From Cacajao melanocephalus (Eukaryota; Chordata; Mammalia; Primates; Pitheciidae): a DNA stretch of 64,000 nucleotides. Positions 1 to 35,395 of this stretch are shown here, piece by piece. The DNA lies in assembly GCA_963573385.1 (NCBI GenBank), contig CAUYLG010051238.1, positions 1 to 64,000 of the forward strand. The letters run 5' to 3'. How positions within the stretch are numbered: the first letter of the stretch is position 1; each line of letters begins with the position of its first letter. A program made the position numbers and the translations under genes. The notes beneath the pieces are model-generated. The model worked only from the letters and a program-made list of their open reading frames with translations. It was not told where the DNA came from and searched no databases.

Positions 1-999
<999 letters not shown>

Positions 1000-2920
1000 T
1001 CCAAAGATAGTATTTGACTTGATTTGAAAATGTCAGGATGGTCCAAGGTGGGCTATACCAACTCCCTCTGTCCCAAAATGTAAGTTATTAAGTATGTATG
1101 GAAAAGGTTATGATCAATATGTGGTTCTCTTCAGAAGAAAAAAACAGTAAAAGACATTTCTCTGAATCTAATTATGGAGGTATACATATATATATGAATG
1201 GGGGGTAGCTTAAAAATAAAATCACAAATTCAGTACAGTCTATTTCTTTTTATTTTCCAAATAGTCTTCTTTTTCCCTTGAAACTTCATCAGAGACTTAT
1301 AAGCATTAACCTGGTTTAGTAAAGTCTTTGTAATTTTTTTCAATGGCTGAATAATCTAAGGAAAAAAGAATTGTTTGAATTAGATTATATTATGTTAAGA
1401 GTCACACTGAGTTATTCATCATTATTTCATGACTAGTTAAACCTACAATGTTTGTTCTATTTTTCAAAAAAAGCAATTACAAACAAGTTTTTTAAGGGGG
1501 ACTCACTAGTCACTTAACAAGAATTCTTCCTTTTTCGATAATCATTTGTATACTGAGAAAAATAAGAAGAGTTATTTTTCATGAGAAATTCTGAGCGAAC
1601 TATTGAACACACCCCAAGGCTAATTTGATGACAAGTAAAATTAAGTTAATCTATACATATCTAAAAGTTTTTTAAATAAGTATCTGATTTCCAGAAGATT
1701 TACTTTACTCAAAGAACTTTAAAGGTTGTATCCTCCCCCCAAAAAAAAGAAAAAATTCAGAAGGCCAACTGTACAAACAAAACATGAAAAGCAAATTGAA
1801 AAGGTAGTTGCTATTGTTATCAGAACAGTTACCCACCATCCCAGTTTTTCCATCTGTAAAGCCAAATGTGATTAGAGTGTTTGCTATCAGCCTTAGATAA
1901 GACACTATATAAAGTATTATAAATATTTCTTGCAATCATTTATGTGAACTAAGATAACAGTAATTGTTATCTAAACTAAGAGTGTTTGCAGGATTTGTTT
2001 TTAAATTGTTCAAATTGTAATAAATATGAGTAGAAAATATATTTGTGAATAAGTGAAGTATTGTTGCAAAGTTTTTAAAAAAAACCTAATTTGTTTAATA
2101 CAGGTATATTTAAGATCTTAAATAATAAATACCTGTTTTAAGACATTAGAAATGTATAAGCTCTTAATTTTTTTCTAAGCAGAAAAAGTAGTTGGGTACA
2201 ACTCACCATACTTTTTCCCAGCTAAAGTATCATCTAAGGGCTACAGCTATGTTTGCATTTTAGTACAGCCTTTACGGCCTTTAAAATCTCTCTCTCTCTC
2301 TCTCTTTCTCCGTACATATATATATAATACATATATAAAATATATATATATATGTATTTCAACCAGAAAAATGTATGTTTTAACCAGGAAAATATTATGT
2401 TATTTTAATATTTAACATAATACAGGGATAAAAATGTTTAATTTTCTTTCAATTACTTCAGATTCCTTTTAGTCTGGCTTATTCTATTTAATGAAAAGGG
2501 ATGATTTTGTTTTGTCAAGGATATAACAGCATGTTAAGTGCTTATTCTTGCATAAGCATCTGACCTAAAATACATGCTATACATAAAAAAATGTTTCATT
2601 CAATATTGCTAAATGCTACTAGCTTTATTAAAGCTTTAAAAATGCAATCATATATGCTATTGTACTAAAGTTACTGTACGAAGCAGCAGTGATCATAATA
2701 AAGCAATATATCTAGCATCATGTATTTCAGTGTTAAAAAAAAAAAAAACTTAGTACTGGGTGTCATGAATGTAACCGCTTGTTGTAGTGATTCCAGTATG
2801 CATCTATTGGGTGTATAACATGTACATTTAAAAATACAGTACTTGAATTTATAATGAAGTTTTCTTCGCTCTGGGGCATTTAAATTGGGATATGAATTTA
2901 CCAAGGTAATGATACTACTA
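1000..2920 (+). other. KRT222: KRT222 3' UTR and flank
   Basis: AT-rich, mostly non-repetitive sequence follows the stop. Several AATAAA-type signals occur (near 1216, 2019, 2124 and 2696), so the true 3' end cannot be chosen from sequence alone. A CT run followed by a TA-rich run lies at 2287-2355. No other gene is visible. Confidence 0.5.
2287..2355. repeat. (CT)n/(TA)n compound microsatellite
   Basis: A run of about ten CT units is followed by TA/CATA-rich repeats ending near 2355. It is a candidate length polymorphism. Confidence 0.8.
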
Positions 2921-3178
<258 letters not shown>

Positions 3179-3564
3179 CTAATTACTCCGATATGGTTAG
3201 TTCATTTGGGGAATTAAAAAAACTGCAATCACAGTAGATAGATAACGGTTTTTTAACTTGTTTTACAAAAGAAAGTGTTAAAATGGTATATTGATATCTT
3301 ATTCTAATTTTTTTAATCAGAATAATCACATAATCCTGTAATTCTGGGAAAAGTATAATAATGGCAGCACCATTTGCAAAGCACTTACTCAGCTCCAGTC
3401 ACTGTGTTTAATCCCTAATCCTTCCTTACAACAATCCTACAACATGAATAATATTATCTTTGTTTTATACAAAAGTAGAAATTAATATTCTTCAATCGCT
3501 CTGAAATGTTTCAAATGCATGCTTGCATAACAAAATACAAAAATGAAGAGTAATTCCAATTACT

Positions 3565-3765
3565 AACAATTGTAAGATCCTAGCCCTGGCTCTGTCACTA
3601 ATTAACCGTGTAACCAGGAGGGACCACTTTAAGTTCCTAGGTCTCAAGTTTTACGCTTGAAAACAAAGGAAAAGGTAATGCTGGGTAATAATTCCTACTC
3701 TGCCTATTTTACAATTGTTTGAAATAATATACAAGCAAAAATATTTGGTAAAGCACTGCTCAGAT
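3565..3765 (+). mobile_element. MIR SINE
   Basis: The MIR core is readable: 'ctggctctgtcactaattaac', 'gtgtaacc', a degraded 'ggtctcaagtt' segment and the 'taataattcctactctgcc' 3' part. It is diverged, as expected of an ancient mammalian repeat. Confidence 0.65.
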
Positions 3766-3886
3766 ATACAGTACTATTTGGAAGAAAATTGTCTTCAGAG
3801 AATTTGTGGGGAAAATTACAGCTGACAATGATTAAGTAATAATTCAAAACACAACAGGTAAAGATACCATTTTGGTTTTTTGGGGT

Positions 3887-4180
<294 letters not shown>

Positions 4181-4298
4181 AAGATGCTATTTTTAATTTT
4201 TCAATTGCTGCCAGAAAAGCGATTCTTTCCCAATACGTCTCACCCAGTTTGAACTGTTCTGTCATGATAGCTTTCAAAGTACAAAAATGTTTTCTATG

Positions 4299-4636
<338 letters not shown>

Positions 4637-4797
4637 TTATTATTTTAAGCCACTAAATTTTGGGATAATATGTTATGCAGAAATACACAACTAATACTGC
4701 ACATAAGCACATTTCTTATTGATTTGTTAAAGATCTTTGTATTGTCAAAGTTCAGTTTGCCCTTCGATTTGTTTTCTTATGTTTTTAGAATTTTTTA

Positions 4798-5117
<320 letters not shown>

Positions 5118-5424
5118 TCTGAAGTCAAAAAATGCTTACATTAATTTGAAAGTTCCCTTTGGAAACTTATTATGATATATGAACTAAATTTAAATTTTAG
5201 TTAAATAATATGCATACACATTACTCAAATTATCAACACATGAAATCAAAGGAAAGTTTGTCCACAGGGCAGAATTTGGTTCTATGTTTACAAGTTATGG
5301 CCAGCATGTACACAGAGATTGCCAGTATTTGTGAGCATATAACAAATAAAGCTTCTAAAATAAGGTATATGTGAAAATCAGTACAAGCCTTTCCAAGTTT
5401 CCCTCACATGCTTAGACTCTAGAC

Positions 5425-5625
5425 CAGGGTTGGCAACCTTTTCCATAAAAGCCCAGATAGCAAATATTTTAGGATTTTCAGGCCATAGGATCCCTGTAAC
5501 AACTATATAACTCTTCCCCTATAACCACAAGCAACTATAGACAATATGTAAATAAATGAAGGTGGTTGGGTCCAAATAAGCGTTTACAACAAGAACAGGA
5601 GGCCGCCCAGATACAGCCTGCAATA
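5425..5625 (-). mobile_element. hAT-type non-autonomous DNA transposon
   Basis: It starts 'cagggttggcaacctttt' and contains 'cagatagcaaatattttagg' and 'agacaatatgtaaataaatga', a common Charlie/MER-type family. A second copy of the same family sits in SMARCE1 intron 10 (27253-27469) in the opposite orientation. I do not assign a subfamily name. Confidence 0.7.
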
Positions 5626-6164
5626 ATCTCGTCTGGCAACTCTGCCCTAGACTCCCAATATTATCAGTGGTTAATAGACCCCACACCCCAGATTCTCCAG
5701 CTCTATCCTGTTTCCAGTGTCTATCCTTTTCCACACCATGTGGCAAAACTCATGTCCCCAATCCTCGAGGTTATCTTGAGGGCAACACACAGGGTTGTAA
5801 AAGCAAACCGTGCTTTTTAAAGTCTGTAAAACAGTGTGAATCACTCTGTCCTGGAAAGCTGCTAAGCTTCATTATTTCACAACTATTTCTAGCTCTAGAA
5901 ACTGAATACCCATAGCTCCTTCTGCTTTCACAGAAACAGCTAAGAAAATTAGCTTGTTTCATCATTTTGTCTATAACCAGACTTTCATAGGCTATTTGGG
6001 TCAGGTAAAGCTTTATTCTTGCTTCCCCTTGTTTAAGAAAAAAAAAAAATCCACTAAAAAAGCTTAAACAGAACATACTACAAACTCCATGGCTCAGTGG
6101 TTGGTTGATAATCTTTCTTGAGTTATACACCTCTTTGAAAATCTCATGAAATAATTAACCTTCT

Positions 6165-6464
<300 letters not shown>

Positions 6465-7162
6465 CTATTAGGAAAAAACAGCCCATAAGAATTGAGCATA
6501 ATTTTAATGGGTTCACAGACCACTTAGAGCCTATTCATGGACAACTGGATGTCCAAGGACTTTAGGTTTTTCCTTATTCTCTCCCATTTTCTCCTTTTTT
6601 CTTCTTTCTTCTCAGTCCTACCCCTAATTCTGTCTCCATCACCAGTTTCTTCCCACAACACAATGGAAAGAAATGAGAGAGACCTGGGCTCAAACCTTAG
6701 CTTGCTCACTTAGTTTTGGCTTCCCTGTCTTGGGGAAAGAACCCCAAAAAAGTATGAGTAGTGTCAGAGGGGAAAGCAGGCCAAGTTTCTGGATCTTGCT
6801 GCCAGAATGAAAACTAAGGCCTGAGTTAGGCCTTAATTGGGCCTAAGATTATCTCTGTGGTTAACCACTGGGCCCATCTGAGAGCTCCCAACTACCCTTA
6901 TAGTTAACATTTAGTTTAAATAGTCACAGTGATGCTGTATCCCACATTTTCTGGGAATAATCACAATTCCAAACATCTGTAGTTTCCATAAATATCCTTA
7001 TAAAGGCAAGATCATATGTTCTGATGTTTGCTTCGGGGGAAAAAAAATTCATTATAAGTAAAGTCCATCTTACTAGATATTTCACTCTTCAGTTTTAATT
7101 TCTTCAGGACTAGGAAACAGATTATTTTTCTATTATCTCTTGCCTATATCCTTCCTTCTTTT

Positions 7163-7416
<254 letters not shown>

Positions 7417-7435
7417 TGAGAGAGTCATTCACTTA

Positions 7436-7535
7436 TTTAGTCCACAAGTATTGAGCACCTCAATGTGCCAGGTACTGTTCCAGATGTCAAAAGTCTCCAC
7501 CCTGAAGGAGCTTTCATTCTGATGGGAAGAGAAAG
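7436..7535 (+). mobile_element. L2 LINE 3' fragment
   Basis: It reads 'agtattgagcacctcaatgt', 'gccaggtactgttccag' and 'ggagctttcattctgatggg', the familiar L2 3' end. It is interrupted on its right by an Alu. Confidence 0.7.
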
Positions 7536-7540
7536 ACAGC

Positions 7541-7805
<265 letters not shown>

Positions 7806-8699
7806 ACAAATGCATAAAAAGTATAGTATGTCAGGAAGCAGTAAGTGCTATAGAAAAAGTAAAGTACAGGCCATGAACAGACACTGGGGGTTGCAGAATG
7901 GGCTGGAATTTTAAGTAGGTCAGGAAACACCAGTGAGAAAGATTATCAGACAATGTCACTGCTCCACTTAGGTCCCCTCCTTTCTTTTTTCACCGTTTTT
8001 GGCCACCCCTTTCTTACTATGGTATGTTTTATTCTTAACATCCAAAACCTGCAGTGTTTCTTCAGAGGACTCCCTAGAGACAACACCACACAGCGCCTCC
8101 CCAGCACCGCACATGCGCAATCCCCCCACTATAACCCCAAAGGCAGGGAAGAAACGAGACTGGAGTTGCTGGACAAAGCCAGAAAAAGGTACTGGAATCC
8201 CTTCTGAGGCTTTTGTGTATCTATCGTACATTAATCCATGTCTCTGATGCTTCTGTATTTTGAACAAAGCAATTTCATGTGCATTTTCTCAAGCACCACC
8301 CGGGCTGCCTGTCCAGATTGGCAGACGACCTCTCCTTTAGTCTTTCTCTTGAATGTGCTCTTCAATTTCATTAATCTCTATTCATGAGTATAACAATATC
8401 GGAAGAATTGGACAGAGTATCACTTGTTCCTGGCTTTGCAGACTTCTAGAGATGCGTCTAGTCCCTGTTGGCACACTCAGGATGCGGGCTAGGGGCAGTC
8501 CAAGAATTCAGCCTCTCTAAATGTCAACTGTTTTCAAGTAATCAAGTAACCACAGGTCAGGGATCCCATCTGTTCATTCTCCCTCCATATAAAAATCCGT
8601 CAGGTGTTTACGTATTCAAAGAAGAGGCTACTCACTCCATCTGGTAAACCAAGATACTCATGATTTAGTGGAAAGAGCCCTGGAGTAGCACAGAGGGCT

Positions 8700-8935
8700 G
8701 CCTCAGTACACACTTAACTGAGCATCTAACAATGAATGGGTCAAGCCCTTCGTAGGCACTGGCAATGGGAAGATGACCAATACAGACAGCGGAACTTTGC
8801 TTTCAAGGCCTTCATAAAGCGCTGGAGATGACAAACACCGTCAGATACAAAGGGTCAGGTTCAGGACGCCAATCATTATAACCACAAAGCCGCGGAATAC
8901 AAAGGAAGGATTACTAGGGGTAAGTTTCAAGAGGG
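8700..8935 (+). mobile_element. L2 LINE fragment
   Basis: Diverged L2-like text is seen ('ggcactggcaatgggaagat', 'ttcaaggccttcataaagcg', 'ctggagatgacaaacaccgt'). It ends at the edge of the CpG island. Confidence 0.5.
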
Positions 8936-8949
8936 CATCACAGAGAGCC

Positions 8950-10060
8950 CTCTGAGCTGGATCCGGAAGGACAGATGAGCTTAAGGTGAAAGTGGGGACG
9001 ATAGTTCCCGGTGGCGGGAACCGCAGAAGCCGAGGCAGCGTTGGGGCGGAGACCAGGTGGCACCTGCGGCGCTGCAAGGACACACAAGCTGTGGCAAGCG
9101 GGGTCAACTTCTCCGCGCCTTGGCTCAGAAACCTGTGACGATTACACCCTAAAAGCGCTTGGAAAAACTGCAAAACTCGTGTTGCTTTTCGCCAAAGCTA
9201 CTACCCCGCCGTGAGGGCAGGAAGCCCTGCGAGGCGCCTGTGAGGACGCAAACGCCGCCAAGCGAGTCCTCCACGCCTCCAACCCCGACTTAGTGAAGTC
9301 TAGACTGTGGCCGACAGCCGAGAGGAAAGAGACCGGGGGTCGGGGAGGGCCCCTCCGGGGGCGGGCTCCGCCGGAGCCTGGCTGAGCTGCGCGCGGCCAC
9401 AGTGGTTCCGCGGCCTCGGGCTGAGCGCCTCCCGCCGTCTCCCACCGCGGTCCCCACCGCCTCTCCGCAAGGCTCGGCACCTCCCGACACCTCCTCGGTC
9501 GCCGCTGCCGCTCCCGCTCCTCACAGCCGCGAAGCCCGGGCCTACCCCGCGGTCGGGCCTCCTCGGCCCTCTTCGCCGTGACGAATCGGCGCCCGGTTGG
9601 GAAAGTATCCAAATTGGGGAGTTTTGAGAGACAGTGGGGCGTGAAAAAAAAATCCTTGAGTGTGCTAAGCATCACCGCGTCCTCAGTAGAGGTTTATTTT
9701 TTCTAAAGAGCGTCGGGTGGGGCCTGGAAAAAAAATTAAGAAGAGTGTGGAAAGTGCTAGTGCGGAAACTCCGGACGCGAGGGGCGGGGCGAGCGCGGGA
9801 CAAAGGGAAGCGAAGCCGGAGCTGCGGGCGCTTTTTCTGCCCGCGGGTGAGTGTCTTCAAGTGGGCCGGACCGGGTCGGTAGGGGCAAGTCGTGGTGTCC
9901 TCGCTTGGCTGGACCCCGAGTTCCCTGGGGTTGCTGGGGTTCAGGCTTGGCCGTGGGGCCGGAGTCGGGAGCCGGTTGCGGCCTCCTTGAGGCCTAGCAG
10001 AGCGAAGGTTGGGAGGGAGTCCCATCTGGGGCCCCCTCCTTGGAGGCAAGGCCAGTCCCC
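8950..10060 (+). promoter_or_regulatory. SMARCE1: CpG island, SMARCE1 promoter
   Basis: CpG dinucleotides become abundant in an otherwise CpG-poor, AT-rich region, peaking at about 9330-9600 and 9765-9850. A double GC box (ggggcggggc, 9781-9790) lies just upstream of or within the start of the first exon, with a possible ETS-like ccggaag at 8963-8969. There is no TATA box, consistent with a broad housekeeping promoter. GC-rich open frames on both strands here are by-products of base composition. The exact start site cannot be read from the sequence. Confidence 0.85.
9795..9846 (+). other. SMARCE1: SMARCE1 exon 1 (5' UTR, start approximate)
   Basis: The non-coding first exon ends at a strong donor, gcgg|gtgagt (GT at 9847-9848). 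It contains no ATG. The 5' boundary is an estimate placed just after the GC box; the real start could be upstream. Intron 1 is about 1.9 kb. Confidence 0.6.
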
Positions 10061-10261
10061 TGAAATTGGTCAGAGCACCTGTGCATACCGCGTTTTAGGG
10101 GAGTTGCTAGTCAAGTACATTCTCCAAGACAAACTTAAAGAGAGCGACCTCAGGAAGCCCGCGGTCAAGGCAAGTCCGTGGTTCTCACCCCCAGGAAGAA
10201 GGTTCCCCCATTGGTTCAGGCAGCGACCTGAGGACTGACGGTGTGGCTTAGAGTGATGAAC

Positions 10262-10440
10262 GGAGCTCTGAAATAGTTTGGCCTGGGTTTGAAACCCAAC
10301 TCTGGCACTTCCTGGCTGCGTGTGGCTTCAGACAAGTTACTTGCACTCTCCGAGACTCCCTTGCTTCATCTGTAAAATGGGGATAGCTATACATATCTCA
10401 TAAAGTACTTGTGACTGTTAAGCGAAATAGTTCATAAGCC
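10262..10440 (+). mobile_element. MIR SINE
   Basis: A well-preserved MIR: 'gcctgggtttgaaacccaac', 'tctggcacttcctggctgcg', 'cttcatctgtaaaatgggga' and 'gtgactgttaagcgaaatag'. It lies in intron 1, about 400 bp from exon 1. Confidence 0.85.
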
Positions 10441-10454
10441 TACCCCGTATAACA

Positions 10455-10600
10455 TATTCCTTGAACAAATATTTATCGGGTATTTATTTTTATGCCAGGC
10501 ACCAAGGATGGATCCAGCGGTGGACAAATGTACAAGCCCACTCTTAAATTTTGTATTCTAGCAAAGGACAGCAATACTTTTAAAGTATTAACAATGAGCT
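10455..10600 (+). mobile_element. L2 LINE 3' fragment
   Basis: 'gaacaaatatttatcgggta' and 'tgccaggcaccaaggatgga' match the pattern of the L2 3' end. It lies in SMARCE1 intron 1, next to a MIR. Confidence 0.6.
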
Positions 10601-11783
10601 TATGGCAGTTGTCAGGGTCCCCTGCAGTGAGGCCTACTGGATGTTGACAGCTCCCTTAACGTGAGCAGAAAGGAAATCTACAGGAGTCAAAGGTTTCTGA
10701 CTGTTGTTTAAGAGGGAATGACTCAGGTTGGACCATTGGGAAAATAAACTGTTTCTTCCCACACCAGGACTCATTCCTTACGCTCCCGGGAATTTCCTTA
10801 AAATGAATACTAGAAGCAAAAAATCGGGTCTATTTTACGTAATTTTGGATGTAAATACCTCCAATAGTCATTGAAGTTTGCCTTCTTTCTAAAGATGAAT
10901 TTTTGTCTTTTTGTACCTCACTATTTGTGATGTATGTTGATGTCAAGAACAAGCTCACATGAGTCTGGTCATGTTGTGAGCTGGCAATACTAGGACAAAA
11001 TTTCCTAAGAATATAGTTAGGTCCTGACATGGTCCCTGTTTCCAAGTAGCATACAATCTAGCCATATTGACAAGTTTTTAAAAAGTTATAATAATATCAT
11101 AGATCTGTGTAAACTGTATAGGAACACAGATGGCAGAGCAATTCTCCCCAGGTAATGTATCAAGAAAGTTCCACTGAGGAGATGAATTTTGAAATGGGCT
11201 GTGAAGGATGAATAAAAGCTTTTCAGGTAGATTCTCAAAATTTATTCCCAGCATTGATGAAGCTATTTACCACCATAAGAGAATATGAAGTTCATTGTCA
11301 TACCAGTTACCTTTTGCACTGCTTCCAATAATGAAATGCTGCCCTATTTTAATAAAAATTGTTATCCCAAAAGCATGGTACAGTTGCTGATCAGGGAGCT
11401 ATCAGTATCTGGTAGGCCTTGTTGGATTGGACCCTGATAATACATCACATTCTATTCTCATCCTTGTATCAGTCTGAGGAAATGTTTATATGGTGTCAGC
11501 AAAATATTTTTCATACTAGAGGTGGCTTAGTATCACAAGAAAAAAAACCTGAAAGTACATTTCTAAATATCCCCAGGACTTTATTTTAGTCATTTAGTTC
11601 TAATCAACCAAATGACCTTTAGGAATCAGTTAAAATATGCAAAAGGCTTAATTACTAGGAATTAAGGTGAAGTAATTTTACTTGGAAATCCCAATTAAAT
11701 TACCCTATTCATTAGGAAAACATTCTCGTATGCTTGCTGAGTTTTGATTCTCTTTTTTTTTTTTCCTTTTTTTTTTATTTTAG

Positions 11784-11828
11784 TGTCTCAGATTCATTCT
11801 TAAGGAACTGAGAACTTAATCTTCCAAA

Positions 11829-11835
<7 letters not shown>
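11784..11835 (+). CDS. SMARCE1: SMARCE1 exon 2 (start codon exon)
   Basis: A long T-rich tract and 'tag' at 11781-11783 precede this 52-nt exon. The ATG is at 11829-11831 in an 'ccaaaATGt' context, so only 7 nt are coding (Met, Ser and the first base of Lys3). The donor is tcaa|gtaagt. The 5' UTR part has in-frame stops but no upstream ATG. Confidence 0.95.
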
Positions 11836-28995
<17,160 letters not shown>

Positions 28996-30075
28996 ATGTT
29001 GCCTTGTTTTATGTGTTCTAAATACTTTTTTAAATGAAAAAATGTTTTTTGGTTTTAATGGTGTTATGTGGTTTGTGTATTAATTTTTTTCTTGTCCACA
29101 TCACACCACCAAAGGCTTTTGGACCATTTAGCATCATGAGCCTAATGGCACAGTCAGTCACCCTTCTTAGTGTTGTGAAGATGGCCCTTTTCTTTGGATC
29201 TTGTTTCTAGCCCTCAACTGCTGAAAGCCTCAGAATTCAGATTAATTGAGAAAACACCCTCCTCTTTTAGAGAATTATCCTTTGATGCTGCAGAATCTAC
29301 TCTTACAATGCCTTCCTACAGCTCACTGGGGTGCTTACCAAAGCCATAGCTTTAAACCTTCCCAATCCCCGTCAACAGCTTCCTGAAAGTCTCCTCTCTT
29401 GTTTACTTCTGCAAAGGGTAGCTTCTTAAAACCGTAATTATGTTTGAGTACGTATTTGTTCACTTCCCCTTTTTTACTTTTAGTCAATGTCAGATACCAA
29501 GAGTTGTGTTAAGAAGTTGAGTGTAGCCTACAACTATGCTTGGATCTTACTGATCCAGAAATAGCTCCCATAGTTAAGCGTAGTTACTTATGAAATGGTC
29601 ATTAAAGTGAACACAACACATAATACATTATCTATACTGCTTTTTGTTATGATTAATATTGGGTATGTTCTGGTAAATTCATCCTTATTGTATAGGAAAA
29701 AAATTACTTTTTTACCAGGTTTTCCAAAGACAGACTAGATCACAAAGCTCAAGGAATTTAATATTCTTGTAATGGACTAGATAATTTAAACTGATTAGCC
29801 CATTCCAGAAGAAAAACAGCTGGGAATTAAGTTAATCCACTTGAAATTATTTTACAATAATCAGAACATTCAAAACCTCAAGGCTCAGGATCCCATAGAT
29901 CAGAGCCCACCTTTTTGATAAACTCTTAGTACTAAGTCTTGGAGACTAGAAGCAAGATAGTTTGTGACACATATGCTTCCCAAAAACTAGAATAGATTTT
30001 TACTGAATAGTGGTATATCTGATGGTATATGTTTCTTAAAGGTCCAAATGTAATAAAAAAAAAAATGAAAAAGTC
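28996..30075 (+). other. SMARCE1: SMARCE1 3' UTR
   Basis: About 1.1 kb of AT-rich, repeat-free sequence between the stop and the first canonical AATAAA followed by an A-run and a GT-rich patch. Longer UTRs that end further right are possible, since 30.1-30.9 kb is also Alu-free. Confidence 0.65.
30052..30057 (+). terminator. SMARCE1: probable SMARCE1 poly(A) signal
   Basis: A canonical AATAAA is followed by an A stretch and 'gtctcagtgttttt', which could serve as the downstream GU/U-rich element. Confidence 0.6.
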
Positions 30076-32440
<2,365 letters not shown>

Positions 32441-32441
32441 T

Positions 32442-32733
32442 CTTTTTTCTTTCTTTTTTTTTCTTTTTTTTTTTTTTTTGAGAGTCTTGCTCTGTAGCCG
32501 AAGTGCAGTGGCACAATCTCAGCTTACTGCAGCCTCCACCTCCTGGGTTCAAGCGATTCTCCTGAGTAGCTGGGATTACAGGTGCATGCCACCACACCCA
32601 GCTAATTTTGTATTTTTAATAGAGACAGAGTTTCACCATGTTGGTCAGGCTGGTCTCAAACTCCTGACCTCGTGATCTGCCCGCCTCAGCCTCCCAAAGT
32701 GCTGGGATTATAGGCATGAGCCACTGAACCTGG
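32442..32733 (-). mobile_element. Alu (antisense)
   Basis: A T/CT-rich head, then 'gagagtcttgctctgtagcc', ending 'gaacctggcc'. Flanking 'aaaggctgcct' repeats on both sides are the target-site duplication. Confidence 0.94.
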
Positions 32734-33646
32734 CCAAAAGGCTGCCTTAAACTCCTTGACTTTAAGGGGCAGCAAGGACCCTAGCCAGCCACCTCCACAC
32801 CCCTCCAGCACTTGGTCCCAGATTCCCTAAGGTCTAAGGTCGTCATGGCTCTGCTTAAATAAATACCTGTAGTCTTGGGGAGCTCATTATCTCTTAAGAC
32901 AGCTCATTCCTTCTTTAGTTCACTAAAGGTATTTCCTCTCACTGAGCTAAAATTTGTTTTCCTGTAACTTCAGCCTCCCTCTTATTCACCTTGAAGTCAA
33001 TTAGAATACATGTCATCGTCTTCCAAGTAAAAGATCTTCAAATATTTTAAGACGTGCCCCTTGAGATCCTTTCAGAAGACAATTTCCATTCTCTTTTTTA
33101 AAATGTTTAATTTTTTTAACGTACAGAAAAATTGGGAACACAGTTTCCATTCTCCTTGTCGTCTCTTCTCCAATGTGTCTCTCCTGGGATAGAAGGACTA
33201 CCTCTTTTCAAACACTGTTTTCTCTATAATCTGCTAAAGTCATGTTTCCTCCCCAGTGTATTGCATTTGAGATATAACATCTCTAGATCATGAAAACCAC
33301 CTGCCTAAAATACAGGGGTGCTCCTATGATGATCTCAAGGTCCTGTACAGCACAGAAGTTTTGTAACTACTACAGATCCAAACTCCATGAAATAAGTGTT
33401 GATGAATGTTTTCAGATGTAGCATAATGGAGAGCACATGGATGCAATTCACTGACCTAGTAGTTCTCAAACTGGGTCATTTGCATGCCATCATCGCAATT
33501 TCTACCATTTCTTGGTACGACTTGTGCTATTATTACTTAGCAGCTTTCTTTGAATCAACTTCTTCCACTTGAATGATTTGTTTTAAATGGAAACTGTATA
33601 TCAGCATAAATGTTAAAACCATTGTCTTTTGTCATAAAAAGAAAAT

Positions 33647-33699
33647 AATCTTTTAGTAGTTCTAAATCTTTTAGTAGTTCACAAATCTTTTAGTAGTTC
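33647..33699. repeat. short tandem repeat, three copies of ~17 bp
   Basis: 'aaatcttttagtagttc' occurs three times (33647-33662, 33664-33680, 33683-33699) separated by one or two bases. Confidence 0.9.
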
Positions 33700-33745
33700 A
33701 TTCTGTTTAGACTTCAATACGTACTATTTTGAAGAGCATTATTTA

Positions 33746-33934
<189 letters not shown>

Positions 33935-34869
33935 TTAGGAGAAGACAGCACTAATGGGAAGGTCTCTCTCCTGATACCTGAAGCTGCAGGAGGTTTGTCT
34001 GTTTAGAAACTATCCCTGGATCACCAGTGGCTTATAACTCAAGGGCAAATTAGTGAAAGTTAATTCCATGATCACCTAATAATAATAAAAGCCAACATTT
34101 CTTGAGCACTTACTATATGCTCATGTGTTTTTTATACGTTTTATTTTTTAATCCTGGAAGTTAATATTAGAGTAGATCACTTTATCAATGAAATCTATAC
34201 TTATGATCTTGGGCCTGAGTTGATCCATCAACTCCTACAAACCATTTTTCCTAGAGAGAGGAAAATTAGCCTCAGGCTGTTGTACAATATATTAAATGAC
34301 ATCAAGATTGAACATCTGCGCTAAGTATTTCAGCATTGTGGATCAATAATTCAAAAGACTCAAAAAAGAATCCACTTGGAGATCAGTGTTCTTGCAATGG
34401 GAGATGTATGTGTAAAAACTATTCCCTTTTGAATCCCTCTCTCCTTCCTGCAAAGCTCTCCATACCACCAAAATGAAAAAGTACACACACAAACACACAG
34501 ACTTCAATAATTTGCAAGTCTACAATAATACAAAATATTGTGCTATATAGAGAACTACCCTGATGTCAGATGTACAGTATGTTATGTGTGCATTTTACCC
34601 CTGTGTGGTTTCCTGTCAATCTGTGAGCAGTGGGGAACCTTTTAAAAGACATCTCTGGTTCGGTGCCAAAAATTGCATGAAGTACCAAATCAGATGGATG
34701 TTATGCAGAATAACTCTCTGACCTTTAGCCACCTCTCCCTGATGTGTGCCGTGGATAGGTCTTCCTCCTCCTCAAAAAACATACCACGTATTCTGGGACA
34801 ATAGCTTTAAAATACCTCTTTGAAGCCATCAAATGTTAATCACAGCATACATGGCTGTGGTTGTGGTTC

Positions 34870-35005
34870 TCAGGTGGGTGGTTCTCAGACTGAGCATCAG
34901 AATCTCCCAGCAGCTGTCTGAACCCCACCCAAGCCAACTGAATTAGAGGTTACCAAGGTGGATCCTAGCAGACTAGCACACCAAAGTTTGGAGAATCACC
35001 GATTT
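34870..35005 (-). mobile_element. MER5-like hAT fragment
   Basis: 'ggtggttctcagactgagca', 'tcagaatctccca' and a terminal 'agtttggagaatcac' resemble MER5-type elements, heavily diverged. Confidence 0.5.
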
Positions 35006-35264
35006 GGTTTAATCCCTTCATTTTACCAAAGGGAAGACTGAGACCCCCAAAAAAAGAGAAGTGAATGACTCATGTAAGATCCAACTGTCTCAGTGCGAGG
35101 GCTAGAATTGCTTTTTACAGCTTCTTCTGGGGAGAGCAGAGCCTCAGGATATTTTAAAAAACATGTTCAAGCCTAGTCGGACTGAACTTTGCCAAGAGTT
35201 GGACATTCTTCAGCATGTGACACTTTCTAATGTTATACTTTTTAATGACAGATTATGAATATCA

Positions 35265-35395
35265 TCTCTGTTTTAAAGATGGGGAAACTGAGGTTTAGAA
35301 AAGATCACACAGTTAATTTATGGTGGAGACAAGATTGCCAACTTGGGTCTATCCGACTCCAATGCTATGAGTGCTAGGTACCTCATCTATGAGAT
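35265..35395 (-). mobile_element. MIR SINE (antisense)
   Basis: 'gatggggaaactgaggttta', 'agatcacacagttaatttat' and 'gggtctatccgactccaatg' are the reverse-complement MIR core. Confidence 0.75.

Noticed and set aside
9142..9675. 177-codon minus-strand frame and overlapping frames in the CpG island
   Set aside because: Low stop density follows from high GC. The composition is Arg/Pro/Gly/Ala rich in several frames at once, with no conserved domain or splice signal.
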